A program made the translations under genes and the position numbers. Source: Soonwooa sp. (GTDB lineage: Bacteria; Bacteroidota; Bacteroidia; Flavobacteriales; Weeksellaceae). Taken from it: a stretch of DNA of 64,000 bases. Positions 26,562-35,002 of the stretch are shown piece by piece. The stretch spans positions 1 to 64,000 of the forward strand of contig NZ_JASLDS010000072.1 of assembly GCF_030151385.1 (NCBI RefSeq), in the 5' to 3' direction. Under the pieces are notes generated by a model. The model did not search any database and had not been told where the DNA came from. It saw nothing but the letters and a program-made list of their open reading frames with translations. How positions within the stretch are numbered: the stretch's first letter is position 1; the number at the start of each line of letters is the position of its first letter.

Positions 26562-27155
26562 TTAAATTTTAATTTCGATTTCAATGATTTTTAAGCCACG
26601 GTCAATTGCCAAATCCATGTACTTTTTATCATCCAAAGTGCCTGACAAAAGGATGCCGCCCTCGATTAACATAATGAATTCCTTGGCATAATTATCTGCC
26701 GAAATGTCTTTTTTGAAATAACCTTGTGCCTGACCTTCTTCTATGACCTTGATAAATTTCATCTGCCAACCTTGAAACTGTCGTTGAACCGTGTTTTTAA
26801 GAAAATCTAAATGATTATCGGCTTCCGTTGCCGCATTTAACATGGGACAACCACCAGTTTTCAAGACTTGCATCAACTTTTCGCGATGATATTCCAGCAT
26901 GCCAATTAACGCATCCAAAGGATTTTGGGAGGCAGAAATAACCTCGTCCAAACCACCACTGCGCTTCGAAACATTATAGCGAAGAGCCTCGATGACAACT
27001 TCCTCTTTATTCTCGAAATTACCATAAATACTGCCTTTCGTAAGTCCAGTCGCTTCGGTAATATCTGCCAAAGAGGTCGCAGCGTAACCTTTTTTGTTAA
27101 AAATAGGCGCCGTTTTTTCGATGATAAATTGTCTCGTTTTTTCTGCTTTACTCAT
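26562..27155 (-). CDS. TetR/AcrR-family repressor
   Basis: A 197-aa protein. The N-terminal helix-turn-helix (about 8-52) reads FNKKGYAATSLADITEATGLTKGSIYGNFENKE. The C-terminal domain contains GGCPMLNAATEADN, typical of the TetR_C subgroup that responds to electrophiles or small lipophiles. It is preceded by the DUF2867 gene and followed by lpd. It probably represses the whole DUF2867-tetR-lpd-thioesterase-fabF set through two matching palindromes. Confidence 0.87.
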   Translation of the reverse strand: MSKAEKTRQFIIEKTAPIFNKKGYAATSLADITEATGLTKGSIYGNFENKEEVVIEALRYNVSKRSGGLDEVISASQNPLDALIGMLEYHREKLMQVLKTGGCPMLNAATEADNHLDFLKNTVQRQFQGWQMKFIKVIEEGQAQGYFKKDISADNYAKEFIMLIEGGILLSGTLDDKKYMDLAIDRGLKIIEIEIKI

Positions 27156-27190
27156 GATTTTGTCTTAAATTTCTAAAATCCAATTGTGTT

Positions 27191-27733
27191 TTATAAAGAT
27201 TGAATTTGATTCACCATTCGACCCAACATCGATGGGACAATCAGCTTGTGAATGGGCTTGACTGGAATAAAATAAGCTTTACCCAATAAGTTATTGAACT
27301 TCACCGAAGTCGAAATACTCAATTTCTTCTTTTCTGATTGTGTTGGTTCCATAAAAAGTGAAACACGAAAATTCAAATGTTTATCATCTTCACCCAAAAC
27401 CACTTCATTTTCCGATTGATGAAAAACTTTAAACAATCCCACATTTTGACCTATTTCAGCATTGAAATTTTCCAAATCTTGCGCTTTGTCAGAAGTCGTT
27501 CCCGTGGTTTTCAATCCTAATTTTCCAACTGCATTGTCTCTAATTTTCATTAGGCTTTTCACCCAATTTGGCTCCGAAGTGAAAAATAATTTAGTAATTG
27601 TCTTGATATTAATTTCGTTTTTTTTATCAAGAAAATCGGTGCTGTAGCCGTCAATAAACTCATAGCTGCAATCCGCTTTTAAAAACGAATTAAAAGGAAG
27701 CAAGGATTTTTCTATTTTCAAATCATTTGTCAT
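27191..27733 (-). CDS. DUF2867 protein
   Basis: A 180-aa protein with the family blocks GEDDKHLNFRVSLFM and SVKFNNLLGKAYFIPVKPIHKLIVP. No signal peptide. DUF2867 is related to START/SRPBCC-like lipid-binding folds in some annotations, but no activity is established. It is the first gene of the TetR operon, with the palindrome about 55 bp upstream. Confidence 0.8.
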   Translation of the reverse strand: MTNDLKIEKSLLPFNSFLKADCSYEFIDGYSTDFLDKKNEINIKTITKLFFTSEPNWVKSLMKIRDNAVGKLGLKTTGTTSDKAQDLENFNAEIGQNVGLFKVFHQSENEVVLGEDDKHLNFRVSLFMEPTQSEKKKLSISTSVKFNNLLGKAYFIPVKPIHKLIVPSMLGRMVNQIQSL

Positions 27734-27788
27734 AATGCCAAAGTTTTAAATTGATACTTAAACGATTTCACAAGGCAAAGTTACAAAT

Positions 27789-27808
27789 AATATACCAATC
27801 GGTATATT
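27789..27808. promoter_or_regulatory. TetR operator candidate (8-4-8 palindrome)
   Basis: AATATACC-AATC-GGTATATT, perfect arms, immediately upstream of the DUF2867-tetR operon. The core recurs upstream of lpd. Confidence 0.7.
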
Positions 27809-27867
27809 ATATTTCAAAAAAAATGTCTTTAATAATTTTAAAGACAAATTTTGCAAGCTGTTAGAAA

Positions 27868-28074
27868 TCAGCAACATTTCTTGTTTTCCTGTATTGGCGG
27901 ACATTTTGCTGTGCCATAGCTGCAATAGACGCAGCAATCGCCTTGTTTTGGTTTTAAAACCGACTTGCATTTTTCGCATTCATAAAAATACTGACATGCA
28001 TTTGTCGGCATTAATTCTTCTTTTTTGTGTCCGCAATTGGGACACGTAATTGTTGAATTTAATATAATTTCCAT
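27868..28074 (-). CDS. GDCCVxC-domain protein of the mercury module
   Basis: A 68-aa cysteine-rich protein. CPNCGHKK and CEKCKS form zinc-ribbon-like pairs, followed by GDCCVYCSYGTAKCPP, the GDCCVxC motif, and a terminal CC. The family travels with MerT-type transporters and is thought to bind metal. It starts directly after the merTP stop and is the third gene of the ArsR-merTP-GDCCVxC operon. Confidence 0.88.
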   Translation of the reverse strand: MEIILNSTITCPNCGHKKEELMPTNACQYFYECEKCKSVLKPKQGDCCVYCSYGTAKCPPIQENKKCC

Positions 28075-28674
28075 TTATTTTTCCGTTTTGTTAATCACTT
28101 TGTAGCCAGTAGAATTGATTGCTTTTTCGATTTCAGCAACTGTCGTTTTGGATTCATCAAACTCCACAATGGCACTCCCGTTTTCATACGAAGCAGTAGA
28201 TTTTACGATGCCTTGCAACTGGTTCACTTCATGATTAACATGGTCACCACACGCATCGCAAGTCATTCCGCTAATTCCAAATTCCACCGTTTTAAGATTA
28301 GATTTTTCAACAACAACGACTTCCTTTTCCGTTTTGGGATAAAATATATTGGCATAAAGTGGAAAGCTGAGCATTAAAACCGCGAAAACACTGATGATTG
28401 CAAGGAAAGTTTTGGATTGTACAAATTTTGGTTTCTCCTCGGTTTCACAATTACAATCAATTTCTTTCTTAGGTTTTAATTTCTGATACCACGCAAAAGC
28501 CAGCACCAGAACGGTGATTGCAATAAAATAAGGTCTGGCAGGTTGAAGCCACGAAAAAGTAGAAGCCACACCGCTTGCACCCGCGAAAAGCGCAAGAACA
28601 GGCGTAATGCAACAAAGTGACGCAGCAAGTGCCGTTAAAAGTCCAGCGCCTAAAAGTTTATTTTCTGATTTCAT
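28075..28674 (-). CDS. merTP: mercuric ion transporter MerT fused to a MerP-like HMA domain
   Basis: A 199-aa protein. The N-terminal MerT part has three transmembrane helices and the cysteine pair C21-C22 in SLCCITPV. A cytoplasmic CNC motif sits near 74-76. The C-terminal heavy-metal-associated domain (about 127-197) has GMTCDACG with C139 and C142. It moves Hg2+ or a similar soft metal across the inner membrane. No merA reductase is in the window, so export or handling by another enzyme must be assumed. It overlaps the upstream regulator gene by 4 bases. Confidence 0.9.
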   Translation of the reverse strand: MKSENKLLGAGLLTALAASLCCITPVLALFAGASGVASTFSWLQPARPYFIAITVLVLAFAWYQKLKPKKEIDCNCETEEKPKFVQSKTFLAIISVFAVLMLSFPLYANIFYPKTEKEVVVVEKSNLKTVEFGISGMTCDACGDHVNHEVNQLQGIVKSTASYENGSAIVEFDESKTTVAEIEKAINSTGYKVINKTEK

Positions 28675-29045
28675 ATTGATTCGAGGATTTCGGATTTATC
28701 AAGAATATTGAAAATGGGTTGCAGAATTTTATCGTATTCATTGGTCAAAGAATAGAAAATAGTCTGTGCTTCTCTTTCTGTTTCGATGAGTTTACGGTCC
28801 TTTAATTTTCGTAAATGTTGTGAAATTGCAGAAACTGTCATTCCCAAAATATCGCTCAAATCGCAGACACACAAACGTTTTTCCTCATTTAATAAATAAA
28901 GGATTTTCAACCTTACATTGTTGCCTATCAACTCGAGACCTTGCGACAAATAATCAAAAGTATCATCCAGTTCCGAAACCTTTTCTTTGCAACGATTGAT
29001 TTGATGAGCATCCGCTTGCTGCCTTATACACGAAATTTTTTCCAT
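28671..29045 (-). CDS. ArsR/SmtB-family metal-sensing repressor
   Basis: A 124-aa winged helix-turn-helix protein. C59 and C61 in LCVCDLSDIL lie in the first DNA-binding helix, as in thiol-based As/Cd/Hg sensors; C6 and C19 in the N-terminal arm may complete the site. The recognition helix is TVSAISQHLRKLKDR. It is the first gene of the merTP operon and faces a 12-2-12 palindrome. Confidence 0.9.
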   Translation of the reverse strand: MEKISCIRQQADAHQINRCKEKVSELDDTFDYLSQGLELIGNNVRLKILYLLNEEKRLCVCDLSDILGMTVSAISQHLRKLKDRKLIETEREAQTIFYSLTNEYDKILQPIFNILDKSEILESI

Positions 29046-29066
29046 AAGGCAAATGTAGTTAATTTT

Positions 29067-29092
29067 ATTATTTAAGCAATTGCTAAAATAAT
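29067..29092. promoter_or_regulatory. ArsR/SmtB operator, 12-2-12 inverted repeat
   Basis: ATTATTTAAGCA-AT-TGCTAAAATAAT (11 of 12 arm pairs) lies 22 bp upstream of the repressor start. It is the classic geometry for this repressor family. Confidence 0.7.
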
Positions 29093-29207
29093 GATTTTTG
29101 AATTTGAAGTTTAAAAGAAAGAAAACTCACGAATGGATTATAAAAACTAAATTTTAAATAGATGTGAAATTCTGAAACAGATAAAAAAGAATTATTGAAT
29201 TCAATGT

Positions 29208-29600
29208 TTATCTCGTCACCAATTCAATATTAGAATGACTTTCAATGATTTCTAAGATAATTTCAAAATAGGTTTTTCCGTATCCACTTTTCAGTTCATC
29301 AATAGAGTTTTGAACCAAATTTATATTGAAAACTTCTGGATATTGCAGTTTATTTTTGTAGAAATTCAAGGTAAAATCATAACCGAAAAGCTCTTTCATC
29401 CGTTCAAAATCTGTCCGAACGAATCGAATAGCTTCGTTGCCATTAATTTCGCCAAAACCGCCATACAACAAATCGTCCAAAGCATCCAAACTTTCGCCCA
29501 ATTTCCAATCTTCATTGGGCATCAATTTGTCATTAAATTCCTTATACAAACTTGTCAAATCTTGAATTTTGAAACCGTCAATTTGGATTTCTTTTTTCAT
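29208..29600 (-). CDS. barstar-family ribonuclease inhibitor
   Basis: A 130-aa acidic protein. Near the N terminus are DGFKIQDLTSLYKEFN and WKLGESLDALDDLLYGGFG, the barstar helix 1 and helix 2 pattern with an acidic binding face. The protein is longer than classical barstar by about 40 residues. No barnase-type ribonuclease or polymorphic toxin is adjacent, so this is an orphan immunity-like gene or a regulator of a distant RNase. Confidence 0.8.
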   Translation of the reverse strand: MKKEIQIDGFKIQDLTSLYKEFNDKLMPNEDWKLGESLDALDDLLYGGFGEINGNEAIRFVRTDFERMKELFGYDFTLNFYKNKLQYPEVFNINLVQNSIDELKSGYGKTYFEIILEIIESHSNIELVTR

Positions 29601-29718
29601 TTATCGTGAATTTTATCGCTTTGCTAACTTACAAAAATCAAACTTTTTTTAGCCTTTTTGATTTTGCTGAAAAGCATTTTTTTTCTAATTTTAAACTCCT
29701 ATTTAAAACATAAATCTC

Positions 29719-30168
29719 ATGTCAGAAAATACTTCTAATAATCAAGTCGATAGAAATCATCCTGCGTTTCGGGAAAATGCTGATGCGTTTTATAATATCG
29801 TGATGCAAGGTTTGAAAGGCGAAGTGGACGGCGAACATTTTTGGGATGCTGTGGATGAAAATGCTGTATTTGAGTTTTTGTACAATTTCCCGAATTTTCC
29901 CAATAGAATAGAAGGGAGGAAAGCCTATATGGACTGGTTTGGCGGTTACGAAACGCAACTCGATTCGGCAGATGGTTTACATGTTTATAAAGACCAAGCG
30001 CAAGGAATTGTCACTTTGGAATATGCTGTTCACGGTACGATTCCAGCAACTGGAAAGCCTTATGACAACAGGTTTTGTTCGATTGTGACTATTAAAAACA
30101 GAAAAATTGTGCATTGGCGAGATTATATGGATTCATTTGCTGTGATTATCGCGAATACAAAGGATTAA
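29719..30168 (+). CDS. SnoaL/NTF2-like protein
   Basis: A 149-aa protein with the cone-shaped SnoaL fold: helix start HPAFRENADAFYNIVM, then VFEFLYNFPN, GRKAYMDWFGGY, and KIVHWRDYMDSFAV. Members act as isomerases, hydroxylases or ligand binders; none can be assigned. It is probably cotranscribed with the following YjbR-like gene (20 bp). Confidence 0.78.
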   Translation: MSENTSNNQVDRNHPAFRENADAFYNIVMQGLKGEVDGEHFWDAVDENAVFEFLYNFPNFPNRIEGRKAYMDWFGGYETQLDSADGLHVYKDQAQGIVTLEYAVHGTIPATGKPYDNRFCSIVTIKNRKIVHWRDYMDSFAVIIANTKD

Positions 30169-30188
30169 ATTAATTAATACCATCTTTT

Positions 30189-30554
30189 ATGAACATCGAA
30201 GAACTTCGCGAATATTGTTTGTCCATTCCGTTGGCGACGGAAGATATGCCTTTTAAGGATGAATATCTGATGTTTCGGATTTATGACAAATGGTTTGCGG
30301 TGATTCCATTGAATGATGCAGAATTGAAAGTTTCGCTAAAATGCGATCCCGAGGAAGCTATCGAACTTCGTGAACGTTACGAAAGTGTTGAGGCAGCTTG
30401 GCATTTCAACAAAAAATATTGGAATACGATTTTGCTAAATGGCGATATGGACGACGAAACCTTGAAAACTTGGATTAAACATTCGGTGCAAGAAGTCGTT
30501 AAAAAGTTGCCGAAAAAATTGCGAGATGAATATGCAGAATTGGGAAAAGTTTAA
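30189..30554 (+). CDS. MmcQ/YjbR-family protein
   Basis: A 121-aa protein with the full family pattern: MFRIYDKWFAVI, ELKVSLKCDPEEAIELRE, and WHFNKKYWNTILLNG near the C-terminal half. The fold resembles CyaY-like DNA-binding proteins; biological role unknown. It lies 20 bp after the SnoaL-like gene. Confidence 0.87.
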   Translation: MNIEELREYCLSIPLATEDMPFKDEYLMFRIYDKWFAVIPLNDAELKVSLKCDPEEAIELRERYESVEAAWHFNKKYWNTILLNGDMDDETLKTWIKHSVQEVVKKLPKKLRDEYAELGKV

Positions 30555-30577
30555 ATCTTTAAAATAGGGGCAAAAAT

Positions 30578-30621
30578 TTGTAAATCAAAAATAATTTGTA
30601 CATTTGCAATTCATCAGATGA
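30578..30621 (+). promoter_or_regulatory. gntR promoter with overlapping palindrome
   Basis: TTG at 30578-30580, an 18-bp spacer and TACATTTG at 30599-30606 make one of the best consensus promoters in the window. TCATCAGATGA (30611-30621) directly follows at the transcript start. The same palindrome with T in the centre lies upstream of the MFS gene. Confidence 0.7.
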
Positions 30622-30622
30622 T

Positions 30623-31282
30623 ATGACAAAAATACTTCAAAAAAAATCACTTGCGGAACGTTTATCCGACCTTTTACGAGACGAAATCGCAGAGGGCAAG
30701 TATGAAGTTGGTCAAAAATTGCCTACCGAAACGCAGATGGAAAAGATGTACGGCGTAGGAAGATCGACGGTGAGAGAAGCGATTAAAACACTTTCTAACA
30801 TTGGACTTTTGAGTGTGAGACAAGGAAGTGGAACTTTTGTAGAGAAGCAAATTGTCAGCGAGGAAAGTTTTGAGCATCGCATGCTGCGTTCCAGCATTAA
30901 CGAATTGAATGAAGTTCGTGAAATTTTAGAATTAAAAATTGCCGAAAAAGCCGCATTAAAGCGAACTCCAGAAGATTTAGAAAACATAAAAAAGTACCTC
31001 GATCTTCGTGGAAAATATGCCAATGAAGGTAATTTGGACATGACCATTGAATCGGATATTCAGTTTCATTTGGCGATTGCAAAGGCTTCTTACAACGATA
31101 TGTTGTTCGATATTTACAAAGCGACGTCCGAACACCTTAAAAAATGGTTTCATAGAAATCATAAAAGCACAGCACCGCTTATTGAATCGCACGGAAGACA
31201 CGTTGCCCTTTACAATTGCATTAAAGATGGCGACGCTTTAAACGCTTGGAAAGCTTCTGAGTTGATCATTAGTTTGGTGTAA
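30623..31282 (+). CDS. FadR-subfamily GntR transcriptional regulator
   Basis: A protein of 219 aa from the ATG at 30623 (MTKILQKKSLAER); an earlier ATG at 30596 lies before the -10 box. The winged helix reads KLPTETQMEKMYGVGRSTVREAIKTL, then GLLSVRQGSGTFV. The FCD effector domain (about 75-215) contains EVREILELKIAEKAA and the metal/ligand histidine segments DIQFHLAIAKAS and ESHGRHVAL. The protein probably represses itself and the Fsr-type exporter through two copies of one palindrome. The effector is unknown. Confidence 0.88.
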   Translation: MTKILQKKSLAERLSDLLRDEIAEGKYEVGQKLPTETQMEKMYGVGRSTVREAIKTLSNIGLLSVRQGSGTFVEKQIVSEESFEHRMLRSSINELNEVREILELKIAEKAALKRTPEDLENIKKYLDLRGKYANEGNLDMTIESDIQFHLAIAKASYNDMLFDIYKATSEHLKKWFHRNHKSTAPLIESHGRHVALYNCIKDGDALNAWKASELIISLV

Positions 31283-31301
31283 TTTTTTTTAAACTTAAAA
31301 T

Positions 31302-31312
31302 TCATCTGATGA
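31302..31312. promoter_or_regulatory. GntR operator candidate upstream of the Fsr-type exporter
   Basis: TCATCTGATGA, identical to the gntR promoter palindrome except for the central base. It lies 22 bp before the exporter start. Confidence 0.6.
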
Positions 31313-31334
31313 TAGGATGAATAAATGAATTTAT

Positions 31335-32564
31335 ATGATAACAACAGAAAAAACGACAGAAATTACTGCCAAGAAAATTGCGCATAAAACAATCTATCCC
31401 GTTTTGTTTATGATTTGTTTTTCGCATTTGCTCAACGATTTAATGCAATCGGTTATTCCATCGATTTACCCTTTAATCAAGGAGAAATACGACTTTTCTT
31501 TTACACAAATTGGGATTATTACTTTTACTTATCAAGTCACTGCATCGTTGTTGCAGCCTTGGATTGGACGATATACGGACAAAAAACCACAACCCTATTC
31601 TTTGCCTTTGGGAATGCTTTTTAGCCTGAGTGGGATTATTTTGCTGGCGTTTGCAAATAACTTTTATTTATTTCTATTTGCGGTTGCGTTGGTCGGTTTA
31701 GGTTCTTCTATTTTTCATCCGGAATCTTCTCGAGTGGCTTATATCGCATCAGGCGGACAAAAAGGTTTGGCGCAATCCATCTTTCAATTGGGTGGTTCTT
31801 TCGGAACAGCTTTGGGACCATTGCTGGCGGCGATTATCATTATTCCTTTTGGGCAAACATCGCTTGTATTTCTTTGTTTGGCGGCATTTTTAGGGATTTT
31901 TATTTTACAACGTGTAAGTAAATGGTATCAAGAACATCTCGATTTTAGGAAAAAAAGTGCTTCCAATGTTCAGCAAATTTATGCGGCTGGAATTACTAAA
32001 AAGCAGGTCATGTTTTCTATGGCTATTCTGTTTTTACTGCTGTTTTCCAAATACATTTATATGGCGTCGATGACCAATTATTTTACATTTTACCTCATCG
32101 ACAAATTTCATGTTAGTGTACAGCATGCACAATATTATCTATTTGCATTTTTAGCCGCTGTTGCAGTCGGAACGATGATTGGCGGGCCAGTTGGCGATAG
32201 AATCGGAAGAAAATATGTGATTTGGTTTTCCATTTTAGGCGTTGCGCCGTTTACCTTGTTGTTACCGCATCTTAGCCTGCTTTGGACAATTGTTTTTGCC
32301 ATTTTAATCGGTTTAATTCTGTCATCGGCATTTTCAGCAATCATGTTGTACGCCACGGATTTGGTTCCAGGAAAAATCGGAACAATTGCAGGGTTGTTCT
32401 ATGGATTAATGTTCGGTGTGGCAGGAATTGCGTCGGCTGGATTGGGCTGGATAATGGACAGAACGAGTGTAGAATATGTGTTTTCATTCTGCGCTTATCT
32501 ACCATTAATTGGGATTTTTGCAGTCTTTTTACCAAAAATTAAAAATCCAGCATCCGAACAATAG
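31335..32564 (+). CDS. MFS exporter, fosmidomycin-resistance (Fsr) family
   Basis: A 409-aa protein with 12 predicted transmembrane helices. ICFSHLLNDLMQSVIPSIYP in helix 1 and GLGSSIFHPESSRVAYIASG after helix 4 are the Fsr signature. The MFS loop is DRIGRKYV. Fsr-type proteins export fosmidomycin and related compounds by proton antiport; the natural substrate here is unknown. It is controlled by the adjacent GntR protein (shared palindrome). Confidence 0.87.
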   Translation: MITTEKTTEITAKKIAHKTIYPVLFMICFSHLLNDLMQSVIPSIYPLIKEKYDFSFTQIGIITFTYQVTASLLQPWIGRYTDKKPQPYSLPLGMLFSLSGIILLAFANNFYLFLFAVALVGLGSSIFHPESSRVAYIASGGQKGLAQSIFQLGGSFGTALGPLLAAIIIIPFGQTSLVFLCLAAFLGIFILQRVSKWYQEHLDFRKKSASNVQQIYAAGITKKQVMFSMAILFLLLFSKYIYMASMTNYFTFYLIDKFHVSVQHAQYYLFAFLAAVAVGTMIGGPVGDRIGRKYVIWFSILGVAPFTLLLPHLSLLWTIVFAILIGLILSSAFSAIMLYATDLVPGKIGTIAGLFYGLMFGVAGIASAGLGWIMDRTSVEYVFSFCAYLPLIGIFAVFLPKIKNPASEQ

Positions 32565-32631
32565 TTGTTTTCTGTGATGAATAAGCAGTTTACAAGAATA
32601 TCACTCAGTTTTAACAATTAAATTTTTTAGC

Positions 32632-33267
32632 ATGATTCCATTTACAGACATTTTATTTTTTGCACTCGCAGCGTTGGCATTAGTCATTAGTCCTGGTCCT
32701 AACATGATTTATTTAATTTCACGAAGCATTACACAAGGGAAAAAAGCAGGTTTAACCTCGTTGGCTGGCGTTATTTGCGGATTTTTGTTTCATATTGTGA
32801 TGGTATCCTTTGGATTAACGGCGGTTTTGTTCGCTGTCCCTTATGCCTACATTGTTTTGAAAACTTTAGGAACGATTTATCTTCTGTATCTGGCTTACCA
32901 AGCGGTAAAACCGAATAGCAAGAATATTTTTGAAGTCGACCCAAACTTAAAAATCGATGGTCCCAAAAAATTGTTTTCAGTTGGATTTTTGACCAATGTT
33001 TTGAATCCAAAAGTGGCGGTTTTTTATTTATCATTCTTTCCGCAATTCATCAAACCAGAATATGGATCGGTGTTTACGCAAAGTTTAGAATTGGGCGTTA
33101 TTCAGGTTTTTGTAAGTTTTAGCATCAATTTTATCATCGTATTAACAGCGGCAAAAGCGGCGAAATTTTTCGCAGCTAATCCAACATGGATTCGAATTCA
33201 AAAATGGTTTATGGCAAGTGTTCTTTCGTTTTTAGCAATTAAAATGGCACTTTCGGAAGCAAAATAA
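32632..33267 (+). CDS. LysE/RhtB-family amino-acid exporter
   Basis: A 211-aa protein with six predicted helices. The family start is ALALVISPGPNMIYLISRSITQGKKAGL, with the conserved PGPN. The central FLTNVLNPKVAVFYLSFFPQF motif is complete. It exports amino acids or derivatives such as homoserine or threonine. It lies 67 bp after the Fsr-type gene, so it may be partly cotranscribed. Confidence 0.88.
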   Translation: MIPFTDILFFALAALALVISPGPNMIYLISRSITQGKKAGLTSLAGVICGFLFHIVMVSFGLTAVLFAVPYAYIVLKTLGTIYLLYLAYQAVKPNSKNIFEVDPNLKIDGPKKLFSVGFLTNVLNPKVAVFYLSFFPQFIKPEYGSVFTQSLELGVIQVFVSFSINFIIVLTAAKAAKFFAANPTWIRIQKWFMASVLSFLAIKMALSEAK

Positions 33268-33285
33268 TTTCAAAATTTTAAAAAT

Positions 33286-33321
33286 AAAAACAGTACGGAG
33301 ATTGGTTTCTGTACTGTTTTT
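33286..33321. terminator. bidirectional terminator between convergent transporter genes
   Basis: AAAAACAGTAC and GTACTGTTTTT form an 11-bp stem with A/T tails on both sides. Confidence 0.85.
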
Positions 33322-33385
33322 ATGGAAGAATTTATTTTTAAAATGATAAAATCAATACTTAAACTGAAAATAGTAATGTCAAATT

Positions 33386-34783
33386 TTACTTCGTCTTTTT
33401 CAACATCAAACAAAGGATAATTGCAATCAAAGGAGCAACAGCAAAAGAGCCGTAAAGATAAATCGAAGCTTGTGTTGTGCCGATAACTCCACCTGGATTG
33501 GTGATTCCGCCAAAGTTGGTCACAAGTCCGGCAATCGCGGCTCCAAAGGATGTTGCAATCAGTTGTACGGTTGTTACCGACGATGAGGTAAGGTCTTCCT
33601 CGCCTTTTGGCGAGAGCGAAAATACTTCTGTCAGCAAATGTGGCCAACCCATTCCGATGCCGATTCCGATGAGTAGCAGGAATGTGCATTCTATAATGAG
33701 TTTCATCGTGAATGTGTGTAAAGTCGCAATCGAAAAATAGCAAAGTCCCAGCATGCCAATCAACATTACAAATGCACCCAAAAGGATAATTTTGTTTACT
33801 CGATTTCCTTTAATTCCAGAAAATAGAATAGAAGATAATGTCCATCCAATGGCAATTAACACCGTAAGATAACCTGATTCTAAAGGTGAAAGTCCGTCTA
33901 TAATTTGTGCAAAATAAGGAACATAAATTTCGATGGATGTGGCAATGGTTAGCAATGCCATAATGCTGTAAGTGGTGCCCAATTGCGAAGATATTTTATA
34001 AGCGCCAGTTGGGAGTAAACGGTTTTTGGAATTTTTCTCCGAAATAACTAAAATCAGTAACAAAAGAAATGCAACACAAATTCCGATGAGACTTCCGACT
34101 ATATTTTTCTGAATACTACCAATAGAAACCGTTAAAGCCCCCAATCCCAAGAGTAAAAGTTTGAGATAAGGGATTTTGGAAACCTTTTCTTGAGTTTTAG
34201 TTTTGGGTAAAGTTTTGGAAGATAAGATGAATAAGAAAACGCAAAAAATCAATAGCACGCCAAAAGCCATTCGCCAATGCCCATGCTCAGCGAAAATTCC
34301 GCCAATAAAAGGTCCCGAAAATGCGGCCACGCCCCACATTCCAGAAATTAAAGCCATTGCTCTGGACCATAATTTTTCGGCGAAAATCAATCTAATCATC
34401 GCATAGGATAAAGCGAATAACAATCCGCCACCAAATCCCTGAATAAAGCGTCCGAGCAACAATACATACATTGTCGGCGCCAAACTGCACAACAAAACAC
34501 CGATCGAAAATAATAAAATCCCGATTTGATAGGCTTTTCGAGGTCCCGATTTTCCCATTTGATTTGCCGAAATGACCGAACCAATCACCGAGGCGACGAT
34601 AAAGATCGTGGTGTTCCAAGCGTAATATTCCAAACCGCCGATTTCCTTAATGATTGACGGCATTATCGTTGTTGCCAAATACACATTTGTTGCGTGTAAC
34701 ATCACGCCCAAAGCCAATGTTGTGGCTTTTAATCCGTTTCCGTTCGAGAAAAGATCTCTCCACGTTGTATCGTTTTTGTTCAT
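33386..34783 (-). CDS. MFS multidrug exporter, DHA2-like
   Basis: A protein of 465 aa from the ATG at 34783 (MNKNDTTWRDLF); an earlier Met at 34837 adds unlikely residues. It has 12-14 predicted helices. LATTIMPSIIKEIGG resembles the antiporter helix-1 motif and GRFIQGFGGGLLFALSYAMIR is motif C-like. It is predicted to expel small toxic molecules with protons. It stands alone on this strand. Confidence 0.83.
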   Translation of the reverse strand: MNKNDTTWRDLFSNGNGLKATTLALGVMLHATNVYLATTIMPSIIKEIGGLEYYAWNTTIFIVASVIGSVISANQMGKSGPRKAYQIGILLFSIGVLLCSLAPTMYVLLLGRFIQGFGGGLLFALSYAMIRLIFAEKLWSRAMALISGMWGVAAFSGPFIGGIFAEHGHWRMAFGVLLIFCVFLFILSSKTLPKTKTQEKVSKIPYLKLLLLGLGALTVSIGSIQKNIVGSLIGICVAFLLLLILVISEKNSKNRLLPTGAYKISSQLGTTYSIMALLTIATSIEIYVPYFAQIIDGLSPLESGYLTVLIAIGWTLSSILFSGIKGNRVNKIILLGAFVMLIGMLGLCYFSIATLHTFTMKLIIECTFLLLIGIGIGMGWPHLLTEVFSLSPKGEEDLTSSSVTTVQLIATSFGAAIAGLVTNFGGITNPGGVIGTTQASIYLYGSFAVAPLIAIILCLMLKKTK

Positions 34784-35002
34784 ATAAAATTGCATTAAAA
34801 TAATAATGCAAAATTCGGTGGAGCCGGAGATTAGCACAATATCGAATCTTCGGTAAAAGATTCAATTTTTACGGATTATGTGATTTGGGAGGTGAATGTT
34901 GTTTGAATTGAAAAGTAAATATTTAGACGCAAGAGCAGTAACAATCAATAAACACAATGTTAGCAGAAGTTTTTTTATTTTCGCTTTATCAATATTCATT
35001 TT

